Below are positions 36,240-45,053 of a stretch of 64,000 nt of DNA, one piece after another. Source of the DNA: HLUCCA09 sp039822045. Lineage in GTDB: Bacteria; Pseudomonadota; Alphaproteobacteria; Rhodobacterales; Rhodobacteraceae. How positions within the stretch are numbered: the first letter of the stretch is position 1; the number at the start of each line of letters is the position of its first letter. The stretch spans positions 1-64,000 of the forward strand of contig JBCBMY010000005.1 of the NCBI GenBank assembly GCA_039822045.1, given 5' to 3'. A model generated the notes under the pieces. It ran no database searches, was not told the origin of the DNA, and saw only the letters and a program-made list of their open reading frames with translations. Position numbers and translations under genes: made by a program.

Positions 36240-37070
36240 ATGACGTTTTGGAAGCTCTTCATTCGCAATCGCGGGGCCGTGGTGGGCCTCGGGATCCTTG
36301 CGCTGATCACATTAATGGCGGCGTCGGCGAGCCTGTTTTATCCCGAAGACCCGTTCAGCCTGGCAGGGCAGCCGATGTCTCCGCCAGGGGAGAATGGCTT
36401 CCTTCTGGGAAGCGACAGCCTGGGGCGGGACGTGGCGGCCGGGATCGCACACGGGGCCAAGACATCTCTTTTGATTGGGCTGATGGCAACTATCGTTGCA
36501 GTTGTGGTGGGCATCGTGATGGGTGCGCTTGCCGGCTACTACGGAGGCGCAATCGACAACCTTCTGATGCGCCTGACCGAGATGTTCCAGACGATCCCGT
36601 CCTTCGTGTTCGCTATCCTCTTGGTGGCAATTATGAAGCCGTCGATCGAGAGCATCGTGATCGCGATAGCGGTCGTCTCGTGGCCCGCGGTCGCGCGGCT
36701 GGTGCGAGGCGAGTTCCTGTCGTTGCGAAACCGCGAGTTTGTTCAAGCCTGTCACACGCTTGGTATGTCGGACATCCGCATCATGTTGGGTGAGATTTTG
36801 CCCAACTGTCTGTCCCCGATCATCGTGATCGGATCGCTGATGGTTGCCACAGCCATTCTAATTGAAAGCGGGTTGGCCTTTCTTGGGCTCGGCGATCCCA
36901 ACATCATGAGTTGGGGCTTTCAGATCGGGGCCGGACGGACACTTCTGCGCTCGGCTTGGTGGGTCTGCACGTTCCCCGGCATCGCGATCCTCTTGACCGT
37001 GCTGGCGATCAACCTGGTGGGCGAGGGTATGAACGACGCCCTGAACCCCCGCTTGAGGGAACGTACATGA
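36240..37070 (+). CDS. Peptide-type ABC transporter permease (DppC-like)
   Basis: A 276-residue permease with OppC-type features: 'LLGSDSLGRDVAAGIAHGAK' in the N-terminal third, the EAA loop 'EFVQACHTLGMSDIRIMLGE', and the C-terminus 'GMNDALNPRLRE'. It overlaps the ATPase gene by ATGA, so the subunits are coupled. Confidence 0.92.
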   Translation: MTFWKLFIRNRGAVVGLGILALITLMAASASLFYPEDPFSLAGQPMSPPGENGFLLGSDSLGRDVAAGIAHGAKTSLLIGLMATIVAVVVGIVMGALAGYYGGAIDNLLMRLTEMFQTIPSFVFAILLVAIMKPSIESIVIAIAVVSWPAVARLVRGEFLSLRNREFVQACHTLGMSDIRIMLGEILPNCLSPIIVIGSLMVATAILIESGLAFLGLGDPNIMSWGFQIGAGRTLLRSAWWVCTFPGIAILLTVLAINLVGEGMNDALNPRLRERT

Positions 37071-38707
37071 CCCGGCTTCTGGAGATCACCGACCTTCACA
37101 TTGCGCTGCCGCCCGAGAGCCAGAGGCCGTATGCCGTTCAGAAGATGGATGTGCATTTGGAGGCAAACGAGATCCTGTGCGTGGTGGGCGAGAGCGGCTC
37201 AGGCAAGTCTCTGACCGCTCGCGCCGTTATGGGGCTATTGCCCAAACCTCGGGTCAAGGTCAGCCAGGGACTTGTTCTGTTCCAGGGTGAGGATCTGGTT
37301 GGGGCCAGCGACGAACGTCTGCGTGATATCCGCGGCTCCGAAATCTCGATGATTTTTCAGGAGCCAATGACCGCGTTGAACCCGGTTATGACCATCGGCA
37401 CTCAGATCGACGAGGTCTTTCGGTTTCACCAGAAGATGCCCGGGCGCGAGAGGCGACGGCGCGCACTCGCGCTTCTGGAGGACGTGCACCTGCCGGACCC
37501 CGAGCAATGCCTGAAAGCCTACCCCCATGAACTGTCGGGCGGACAGCGTCAGCGCGCGATGATCGCAATGGCCCTCGCGCTCGACCCTAAGATCCTGATC
37601 GCGGACGAGCCGACCACGGCCCTCGATGTCACAACTCAGGCACAGGTTCTAAAGCTCATCAAGGAGATGCAGGCCGCACACGGCACGGGCGTTCTGTTCA
37701 TCACCCATGATTTCGGCGTGGTGGCAGACATCGCCGACCGGGTGGCCGTGATGCAAAACGGGCTGGTGGTGGAAACCGGTACGACCGACCAGGTGCTGCG
37801 CCGCCCCACTCACCCCTACACACAAGGCCTCATCGCCGCCGTGCCGGATCTGATTCCGCGCCCCCCGCGACCGCGTTCGTCGGAGATCGTGCTGCAGGTC
37901 AATCATCTGGAAAAGACCTATCGCAGCGGTGGCGGCCTCTTTGGTGGCAAGGCGCGGGTGGTCCATGCGGCGAACGACGTGACGCTCGATCTGGCCCGCG
38001 GCGAGACCCTGGGCATTGTGGGCGAAAGCGGCTCCGGCAAGTCGACCGTGGCACGCTGCATTGTGCGCCTCAACGATGCCGAAGCCGGCGAGATCGTTCT
38101 GGGCGACACCGATCTGCGGCCGCTCGGTCGCGCGGCGATGCGCCCGTTCCGCTCGCAGATCCAGATGGTGTTTCAGGATCCGTTTGCGTCGCTCAATCCA
38201 CGCACGCGCGTCGGCAAGATCATCGCGCAGGGCCCCACGATGTATGGCGCGAGCCCGGAGGAGGCCAAAGCGAAGACACTAGAACTCTTAGAGATCGTCG
38301 GGCTCGACGCCGGCGCATTCGAGCGCTTCCCTCACGAATTCTCGGGCGGCCAGCGGCAACGGATTGGCATCGCACGCGCACTCGCCCTCGAGCCGCAGAT
38401 CCTTGTCGCCGATGAGCCGGTGTCAGCGCTCGACGTGTCGATCCAGGCGCAGATCCTCAATCTTCTCGATGAAATCCGCGACCGGATGAACCTGTCGATG
38501 ATCTTCATAACCCACGATCTGCGCGTTGCGGCCCAGGTATGCGATCGGATTGCGGTGATGCAGCGGGGCAAGGTGATTGAGGTAGGACCGACCTCTGCGC
38601 TGTTCGCCGCGCCGAAGCAGGACTATACTCAAGAGTTGCTGGCTGCCGTTCCCGGCAAGGACTGGTTTGCCAAAGAAGAACCGGCGATCCGGGTCCAGGC
38701 TGAGTAG
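37067..38707 (+). CDS. Fused dual ATP-binding protein of peptide-type ABC transporter
   Basis: A 546-residue protein with two complete ABC ATPase domains in tandem. The first has Walker A 'GESGSGKSLT', 'LSGGQRQRAMIA' and 'LIADEPTTALD'. The second, from about residue 280, has Walker A 'GESGSGKSTV', 'FSGGQRQRIGIA' and 'LVADEPVSALD'. It equals DppD and DppF joined, as in GsiA-type transporters, and contrasts with the separate ATPases of the other peptide transporter in the window. The start ATG overlaps the permease stop. Confidence 0.92.
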   Translation: MTRLLEITDLHIALPPESQRPYAVQKMDVHLEANEILCVVGESGSGKSLTARAVMGLLPKPRVKVSQGLVLFQGEDLVGASDERLRDIRGSEISMIFQEPMTALNPVMTIGTQIDEVFRFHQKMPGRERRRRALALLEDVHLPDPEQCLKAYPHELSGGQRQRAMIAMALALDPKILIADEPTTALDVTTQAQVLKLIKEMQAAHGTGVLFITHDFGVVADIADRVAVMQNGLVVETGTTDQVLRRPTHPYTQGLIAAVPDLIPRPPRPRSSEIVLQVNHLEKTYRSGGGLFGGKARVVHAANDVTLDLARGETLGIVGESGSGKSTVARCIVRLNDAEAGEIVLGDTDLRPLGRAAMRPFRSQIQMVFQDPFASLNPRTRVGKIIAQGPTMYGASPEEAKAKTLELLEIVGLDAGAFERFPHEFSGGQRQRIGIARALALEPQILVADEPVSALDVSIQAQILNLLDEIRDRMNLSMIFITHDLRVAAQVCDRIAVMQRGKVIEVGPTSALFAAPKQDYTQELLAAVPGKDWFAKEEPAIRVQAE

Positions 38708-38785
38708 GCATCGTCCCGTGCTTTTGGGTGGCGGGGCCATCTGGGCACACGCAGTCCCCAGCGCACGACGAATGATGAGGTCACC

Positions 38786-41038
38786 ATGGCAGACGGAACG
38801 AACCGGCGGACTTTGGTCACGACCAGCCATTGGGGCGCCTTCGAAGTGCATGTCGAGGGCGGCCGCATCGTTGGCACGAGCCCGTTTGAGCACGATCCCG
38901 AACCCTCCGACATTCCCGATGCTGTGCCGGCGGCCGTACATCACGAGAGCCGCGTCGCCCGCCCCTCAATCCGCAAAGGGTGGCTCGAACGGCGCGCGCG
39001 CGAAGGGCGCGGGTCGGAGGACTTCGTCGCACTTCCCTGGGGCGAGGCGCTGGACATCGCCGCACAAGAACTCCAGCGGGTCCGCCAGATCCACGGCAAC
39101 GAAGCAATCTATGGCGGCTCCTACGGTTGGGCCTCGGCCGGGCGCTTTCACCATGCTCAAAGCCAGGTGCACAGGTTCCTAAACTGCATCGGCGGCTACG
39201 TCAGCTCGTTCGGGAGCTACTCCACCGGCTGCGCCCAGGCGATCATGCCCCACGTCTTCGGGATGAACTTCCTGCCAATGCTCTACGAGCAGCAGCAGGG
39301 CTGGCAGACGATCCATGACCATACCGAAACGCTTGTCATGTTCGGCGGCATCAACCGGAAGAATGCGCGCGTCAGCATGGGCGGCATCACCGAGCACGAT
39401 ACCGGCAGCTGGCTCGACCGGATCATCGCCAAGGGCACGGCCTGCATCAATGTGAGCCCCCAGCGCAGCGACGCACCCGAAGGCTGTGACTGGATGCCTG
39501 TTTGCCCGGGGTCGGACACCGCTTTGATGCTTGCGCTGGCACATGTAATCGAGACAGAGGGCCTGACGGATCGCGCGTTTCTCGAGCGCTGCACGGTCGG
39601 GTTCGAACGATTTCGGCCCTACCTCCTTGGCGACACGGATGGGGTGGCGAAGTCGCCGGACTGGGCCGCGCCCCTCTGTGGGGTTAGCGCCGAAGATATC
39701 CGAGCGTTGGCGTGGCGAATGGCAACGACGCGAACACTGATCAGCGTTGCGTGGTCCTTGCAGCGGGCGGAGCATGGCGAACAGCCCTATTGGATGTCGG
39801 CGGTTCTGGCGGCGATGCTCGGTCAGATCGGCCTACCTGGAGGTGGGGTCGGTTATGGCTATGGCGCGATTGGCGGGATCGGCAAGTCTCTGATCGGTTT
39901 GCGCGGGATGACGTTCTCCCAACTCCAGAACCCCATCGACAAGGTCATCCCCGTGGCGCGCGTGGGCGATATGCTCCGCAATCCCGGCCAGCCCTACAGC
40001 TTTAACGGCCGAACGGAGCCCTACCCAGACATTCGCCTCGTGTACTGGGCCGGCGGCAATCCGTACCATCATCATCAGGATCTGAACGCCCTCCACGAGG
40101 CTTGGCAGCAGCCGGAAACCGTGATCGTGAACGAGCCCTGGTGGACGGCGACGGCCAAGCGTGCCGACATCGTCTTCCCTATCACGACACCCTATGAGCG
40201 TGAGGATATCGGACGCTCGAACCTTGACGACTACCTCTTCCATATGCCGCAACTTATCCCGCCGGTTGGCGAGGCGCGGGACGACTATTCCGTGTTCGCG
40301 GGCCTGGCAGAGCGGATGGGGGTTGGCGCGGCGTTCACAGAAGGGCGCAGCGCGTCGGAGTGGATCGCGCACCTCTATGGCGAATATCGGGCGCTTGCGG
40401 CCGAGGCCGGGGTCGAAGTGCCATCCTACGACGAACTGAAGACGCAGAACTGGGTTCGTCTGCCCATCACCGAAACGGAACCACGGCCAACGGTTTTCAC
40501 CCGCCTGCGCGAGGATCCCGCCGAAGCCCCGCTGTCCACCCCATCCGGCCGTATCGAGATCTTCTCGGAGACGATCGACGGGTACGGCTACGATGACTGC
40601 CCCGGGCACCCGGTCTGGCTGCCGCCCTTGGAGTGGCTCGGGGCGGCAGAGCCATCGGCGCCGCTCCACCTTGTCTCGCCGCAGCCGGGCGACAAACTGC
40701 ATTCGCAATTGGAAAGCGCTCTGGCGGATCGCCCAGGAGCCCGACCTGTGGCGCTCGTCATAAATCCCAATGACGCGCGAGCGCGGGGCATCGACGACGG
40801 TCAGTTGGTTCGGGTGTTCAACGCGCGTGGCGCCTGTCGCGCACGGGCAGCGGTGTCCACCGACATTCTCGAGGGCGTTGTGGCTCTTCCGACCGGTGCG
40901 TGGTTCGGCGATTCCGGTGGAAATATCGACCCCGACGGCAATCCCAACGCGCTGACCCGAGACGTCGGTACGTCGCAGCTTGGACAGGGCTGCAGTGCCC
41001 ATACTGCGCTGGTCGACGTCGCGCTCCTGGAGGCCTGA
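38786..41038 (+). CDS. Molybdopterin oxidoreductase, DMSO/biotin-sulfoxide reductase type
   Basis: A 750-residue protein of the DMSO-reductase family. There is no N-terminal 4Fe-4S cysteine motif and no twin-arginine signal, so it should be cytosolic like BisC rather than TorA/DorA. The likely Mo-ligand is Ser117 in 'GGSYGWASAGRFHH'. Cofactor-binding parts include 'GSYSTGCAQAIMPHVFG' and 'DIVFPITTPYEREDIG'. The C-terminal molybdopterin domain begins near 'PLHLVSPQPGDKLHSQLE'. It follows the ABC genes by 78 bp and may reduce a sulfoxide brought in by that transporter. Confidence 0.88.
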   Translation: MADGTNRRTLVTTSHWGAFEVHVEGGRIVGTSPFEHDPEPSDIPDAVPAAVHHESRVARPSIRKGWLERRAREGRGSEDFVALPWGEALDIAAQELQRVRQIHGNEAIYGGSYGWASAGRFHHAQSQVHRFLNCIGGYVSSFGSYSTGCAQAIMPHVFGMNFLPMLYEQQQGWQTIHDHTETLVMFGGINRKNARVSMGGITEHDTGSWLDRIIAKGTACINVSPQRSDAPEGCDWMPVCPGSDTALMLALAHVIETEGLTDRAFLERCTVGFERFRPYLLGDTDGVAKSPDWAAPLCGVSAEDIRALAWRMATTRTLISVAWSLQRAEHGEQPYWMSAVLAAMLGQIGLPGGGVGYGYGAIGGIGKSLIGLRGMTFSQLQNPIDKVIPVARVGDMLRNPGQPYSFNGRTEPYPDIRLVYWAGGNPYHHHQDLNALHEAWQQPETVIVNEPWWTATAKRADIVFPITTPYEREDIGRSNLDDYLFHMPQLIPPVGEARDDYSVFAGLAERMGVGAAFTEGRSASEWIAHLYGEYRALAAEAGVEVPSYDELKTQNWVRLPITETEPRPTVFTRLREDPAEAPLSTPSGRIEIFSETIDGYGYDDCPGHPVWLPPLEWLGAAEPSAPLHLVSPQPGDKLHSQLESALADRPGARPVALVINPNDARARGIDDGQLVRVFNARGACRARAAVSTDILEGVVALPTGAWFGDSGGNIDPDGNPNALTRDVGTSQLGQGCSAHTALVDVALLEA

Positions 41039-41053
41039 GCCAGCACCGCGGTG

Positions 41054-42448
41054 TCAAGCCGGCTCGGCAAGGGTTACTCGGGGCGATGCCGCCTCGATCT
41101 CGGCACCGGCGGCTAGCAGAATGTCTTCACGGAAGCGCGCGCTGACGAGTTGAACACCCACGGGGCGCCCCTCGGCACTTCCAGTCGCAACGGCGAGAGA
41201 CGGCATACCCATGACCGGCAGCCCGCGCTGGGTCAATTGCGCCTCGTAGATCCGATGGAAGTCCCCCTCTGAGCGCACATCGGCCTGCTGATCGAACGGC
41301 AACTCGCCGGAAACCGGGCAAAGCAGCAACGGATACTCCTCCAAAAACAGGTCCCATGCGCGCATGAGCCCGGCGCGGTCTTTCAGCGCCGTCATGATCG
41401 TCTCGAGGTCGGGCGCGCCGACATCCTGGGAAATTATCCGATAGACGAACTGTGCGTCCTCATCGCCTTCACGTTCCATCATGTCCCCAACTGCGAAGTG
41501 GGTCTCGGCCATCCAGAGGATTGTGTTGATCCGGGCTGCGGGTCGAAGCGGCGGGCAAGGAATCTCGTCGACACGCCACCCTGCGTCCTCGAGATGTCGC
41601 GCCGCATCGGCGACGGCCTGCTTCACCGGCGCGTCCACCAACATCCCGTCGGGTGCCAAGCAAATTGCTGCCCGTTTGGGAAAATCAGGTGTCTCCGGCG
41701 GCAAAGCTATCGACCATGGATCGCGCCGATCCGGCACCGACATGACGCGGAGCGCCAGATCGAGATCTTCGATGGTGCGGGCAATGGGCCCAGACACCGC
41801 CATCAACTGTGCCCCGATATAGCGGTCACCTGACGTCGCATTGAGTACAGGAACGCGCCCCAGGCTCGGCCGCAGACCATGCACCCCGCAGGCATAGGCG
41901 GGGTAGCGGATCGACCCGGCGATGTCGGTACCATGGGCGATGGCGCAAAGGCCGGCGGCCACGGCAGCCGCAGCCCCGCCAGACGACCCGCCCGGGGTGA
42001 TGGCCGGATTTCGCGGGTTCAGCGTTTGTCCATGCAGACCGTTCTTTGTGAACCAGCGGAGTGAAAATGCGGGGGTGTTGGTACGACCGACCGTGACCGC
42101 TCCGGCCCCGCGCATGTTGGCTATGAACGGGCTGTCGTGCTCGGCGATATTGTCATTGAGCAACCGCAGGCCATTGGTCGTGGCATACCCCGCATGGTCG
42201 GCGTTCACTTTGGTGGTGATCGGAACTCCAGCGAGAGGACCGAGGTCTTCACCCCTTTGGCGACGCGCATCAATGTCGCTTGCAACGGCGCGCGCCTCGG
42301 TCCGGCAATCCTGAACCACCGCGTTGATCGAAGGGTTGACACGATCGAGCCGTGCAAGATGCGCCTCGGCTATCTCAACGGCCGATAGATCGCCACGAGC
42401 CACGGCCCGCGCAACCTCCGACGCAGAGAGAGAACAGGGATCGGTCAC
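41054..42448 (-). CDS. Amidase (amidase signature family)
   Basis: A 464-residue amidase. The start is a GTG six bases after AGGAGA; longer sequence upstream is a shadow frame. The catalytic Lys lies in 'GVPITTKVN', the cis-Ser in 'PGGSSGGAAAAVAAG' and the nucleophile Ser in 'GTDIAGSIRYPA'. The substrate amide is unknown. It lies 44 bp downstream of the dimethylglycine dehydrogenase-like gene on the same strand, so both may be co-transcribed. It ends 15 bp from the convergent molybdenum enzyme. Confidence 0.9.
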   Translation of the reverse strand: MTDPCSLSASEVARAVARGDLSAVEIAEAHLARLDRVNPSINAVVQDCRTEARAVASDIDARRQRGEDLGPLAGVPITTKVNADHAGYATTNGLRLLNDNIAEHDSPFIANMRGAGAVTVGRTNTPAFSLRWFTKNGLHGQTLNPRNPAITPGGSSGGAAAAVAAGLCAIAHGTDIAGSIRYPAYACGVHGLRPSLGRVPVLNATSGDRYIGAQLMAVSGPIARTIEDLDLALRVMSVPDRRDPWSIALPPETPDFPKRAAICLAPDGMLVDAPVKQAVADAARHLEDAGWRVDEIPCPPLRPAARINTILWMAETHFAVGDMMEREGDEDAQFVYRIISQDVGAPDLETIMTALKDRAGLMRAWDLFLEEYPLLLCPVSGELPFDQQADVRSEGDFHRIYEAQLTQRGLPVMGMPSLAVATGSAEGRPVGVQLVSARFREDILLAAGAEIEAASPRVTLAEPA

Positions 42449-42492
42449 AAGCAGTCTCCTAGGTTGGCAGGGGTACGTGGCTTCCGCTGTCC

Positions 42493-44928
42493 TCAGACCC
42501 GCACGCGGGTGTTCTGCGGATCGTACGGCCCAGGCGGGATCACCTCTGCGGCAAACTCCGTTCCCAACATATCGATCGCGAGGGTGCTGCCGACCTCTGC
42601 CATTGCAGGTTCTATGAACGCCAAGGCGAGGTTCAGTCCCGTCCGGTGGCCCCAATCGCCCGATGTCACGGTGCCGACGCATCTGCCGCCGACCATGACC
42701 GACGCGCCGGGCCGCGCGGTGCGGTCGTCGCAGGTAACATTCAGGGTCACGAGGCGGTGGCGCGGGCCAGCGGCCTGACGCTCCAACACCGCATCACGCC
42801 CGACGAAATCGCCCTTGTCGGTCTTCACGAACCGGTCCAGCCCGGTTTCGAACGGGTCGAACTCGGTCAGAAGCTCCGCCTTCCAGTGCAAATACCCCTT
42901 CTCAAGCCGCATGGACTCGATGGCGCGGCTGCCAAAGAGCCTCAAGCCGTGCCGCGCGCCCGCGGCGCGAAGGGCGAGATAAGCGGCGTAGAGCTGACTA
43001 TTCGGAACATGGATCTCATAGGCCAGTTCGCCCGAGAAACTCACCGACATCACCACCGCTGGCGCGACCCCGACAAAAGCCTCGCGCGCCGACAGCCAGG
43101 GGAACGCCTCGGCCGACCAATCGCCCCGCGCGACCTCTGACAGGACCGCGCGCGCCTTGGGCCCTGCGAGCACAAGGATGGTCATGTCGTTGGTCAAAGA
43201 GCAGAGCTGCACGTCCTCGTCCGGGCGAAGATGCGCCCTCAGCCAATCCATATCGTGGAACTCGGCGGCCGCGGCCGAACCGTACCAGACACGCTCCGGC
43301 CCGCGATCACTTGCGGGCAAATTCGCGATGGTCGCTTCCGCCTTCACCATCCCGTGCGCGTTCAAGAGATAGCCGAGCCCAACGCGGCCGGCGCGGCGTT
43401 TGACACGCCCGCAGACTAGCCGGTCGAGGAAAGCGTGACGGTCGCTTCCCGTGATCTCGATGCGGTTGAACCCGTTGACTTCAGCGAGCCCCACGGCGGT
43501 CTGAACCGCCGTTACCTCATCGGCCACCACTGCGTGCACTTCATTGAGGCGGAAGCCGTGAGTTTCTGTGAAGTCAGGGCTGGGCTTGATGTAATCGACC
43601 CGCTCCCAGCCATTGACCACGCCAAACTCTGCGCCTTCGGCGGCAAGGACAGGCGTAAGTGGCGTTGTCTTGGCCGGCCGGCCCGCAGGGCGATGCTCAT
43701 GCGGGAAGTGGAAGCGAAACTCGTTTTGATAGTCCTCAATCGCCTTGAGCGCGGTCAGCTCGACATTGGCGTGCCCGGTAAATCGTCGCGGATCGATCAC
43801 CCAAGTGTCGTAGCAGGCCTCGCCGTGGACAATCTGCTGCGCCAGAAGCCAGCCATGGCCGCCCCCCTCGCCCAGCCCAGCGCGCAGCCCGATGATGCAA
43901 TAGGCGTTTCGCTTGCCCGGGATCGGGCCGACGAGCGGTGCCCCATCGATCGTGTAAGTGATCGGACCGTTGACGATCGTGTGGATCCCCACCTCGGTGA
44001 GCGCCGGCATACGGGCGAATGCGCCCTCCAGAACATCCGTCACCCTGTCGAGATCATCCGGACAAAGGGCGTTCGAAAACTTCGGGTCGATCCCATCCAT
44101 CCCCCAGGGGCGGCAATCCTGCTCATAGAAGCCAACAAGCAGCCCGAACTTCTCCTGCCGGCTATAGAAGTCACTGATCGGGCAGCGCAGCAGCGGCATC
44201 CGGTGGCCGGCCTCGCGGATCGCAGGGATCTCTTCGGTGACGAAGTACTGATGCTCCATCGATGCGACGGGATGGTGCACACCCATCATTGCGCCCACTT
44301 CGTTCACCCTGTAGCCGCACGCATTGACGACGATGTCGGCGTGCACTGTCCCGTTCGGCGTTTCGACCTCCCACGTGTCGTCGGAAAGCTGCTTCAGTCC
44401 GATAACGGGGGTATGGCGATGCACCTCCGCCCCCGCGGCGCGGGCGCGTCGCGCCAGCGCCTGGCAGAGCTGGGCAGGGTCGATGTCGCCATCCTCTGGG
44501 TCCCAGAGACCTCCGAGCAGGTTGTCGGTTGAGATGAGCGGGTGCCGCCTGGCGCATTCCTGCGCGTCGACCACCTCGAAGTCGACCCCAATGCCGCGGG
44601 CCATTGAGACGAAGTGGCGATAGCCATCCATCTGGGCTTCGGTGTTGGCCAGCCGGATGCCGCCATCGCCGCTGTGATAGTTGATCGGATAGTCGGGGTC
44701 GGCCGCGAGTTCCTTGTAGAGCGCAATCGAATGGCTCTTCAATCCGACCATCGTCTGGGTCATGCCGAAATTTGTGACCTGCGCCGCGGAATGCCACGTG
44801 GTGCCCGAGGTCAGCTCATCACGCTCGAGCAGCATGACGTCGCCCCAGCCTTCCCGGGTCAGGTGATAGAGCGTCGAGCAGCCGGCGACACCGCCACCAA
44901 TCACCACGACCTTCGTGCGCGTCTTCAT
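42493..44928 (-). CDS. Dimethylglycine/sarcosine dehydrogenase-family flavoprotein with GcvT domain
   Basis: An 811-residue two-domain enzyme. The N-terminal DAO domain has 'VVVIGGGVAGCSTLYHL' and 'SGTTWHSAAQ', whose His46 matches the covalent FAD attachment site of DMGDH. The C-terminal half (about residue 430 on) is GcvT-like, with 'GVVNGWERVDY', 'GSRAIESMRLEKGYLHW' and 'FVGRDAVLERQAAG', and would pass the methyl group to tetrahydrofolate. It oxidatively demethylates an N-methylglycine-type compound. It is divergent from an MttB-superfamily gene, which points to betaine catabolism. Confidence 0.9.
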   Translation of the reverse strand: MKTRTKVVVIGGGVAGCSTLYHLTREGWGDVMLLERDELTSGTTWHSAAQVTNFGMTQTMVGLKSHSIALYKELAADPDYPINYHSGDGGIRLANTEAQMDGYRHFVSMARGIGVDFEVVDAQECARRHPLISTDNLLGGLWDPEDGDIDPAQLCQALARRARAAGAEVHRHTPVIGLKQLSDDTWEVETPNGTVHADIVVNACGYRVNEVGAMMGVHHPVASMEHQYFVTEEIPAIREAGHRMPLLRCPISDFYSRQEKFGLLVGFYEQDCRPWGMDGIDPKFSNALCPDDLDRVTDVLEGAFARMPALTEVGIHTIVNGPITYTIDGAPLVGPIPGKRNAYCIIGLRAGLGEGGGHGWLLAQQIVHGEACYDTWVIDPRRFTGHANVELTALKAIEDYQNEFRFHFPHEHRPAGRPAKTTPLTPVLAAEGAEFGVVNGWERVDYIKPSPDFTETHGFRLNEVHAVVADEVTAVQTAVGLAEVNGFNRIEITGSDRHAFLDRLVCGRVKRRAGRVGLGYLLNAHGMVKAEATIANLPASDRGPERVWYGSAAAAEFHDMDWLRAHLRPDEDVQLCSLTNDMTILVLAGPKARAVLSEVARGDWSAEAFPWLSAREAFVGVAPAVVMSVSFSGELAYEIHVPNSQLYAAYLALRAAGARHGLRLFGSRAIESMRLEKGYLHWKAELLTEFDPFETGLDRFVKTDKGDFVGRDAVLERQAAGPRHRLVTLNVTCDDRTARPGASVMVGGRCVGTVTSGDWGHRTGLNLALAFIEPAMAEVGSTLAIDMLGTEFAAEVIPPGPYDPQNTRVRV

Positions 44929-45053
44929 GAATTTAGCCTCCCAGTTGCGCGCAGGCCGGGACACACGGACCGACGCGACAGCGAAAACACCTTTGCGCGT
45001 GGCGCCGGGAGGGGCAATCTGTTGCGACAAGCTATTGGGAGGACAGGGTCGCC

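Noticed and set aside
38786..41038. Periplasmic TMAO/DMSO respiratory reductase
   Set aside because: No twin-arginine signal and no partner cytochrome or chaperone gene nearby; a cytosolic BisC-type enzyme fits better.
43435..44532. 365-codon plus-strand frame inside the dimethylglycine dehydrogenase-like gene
   Set aside because: Shadow of a well-conserved enzyme; no ribosome site or family match.
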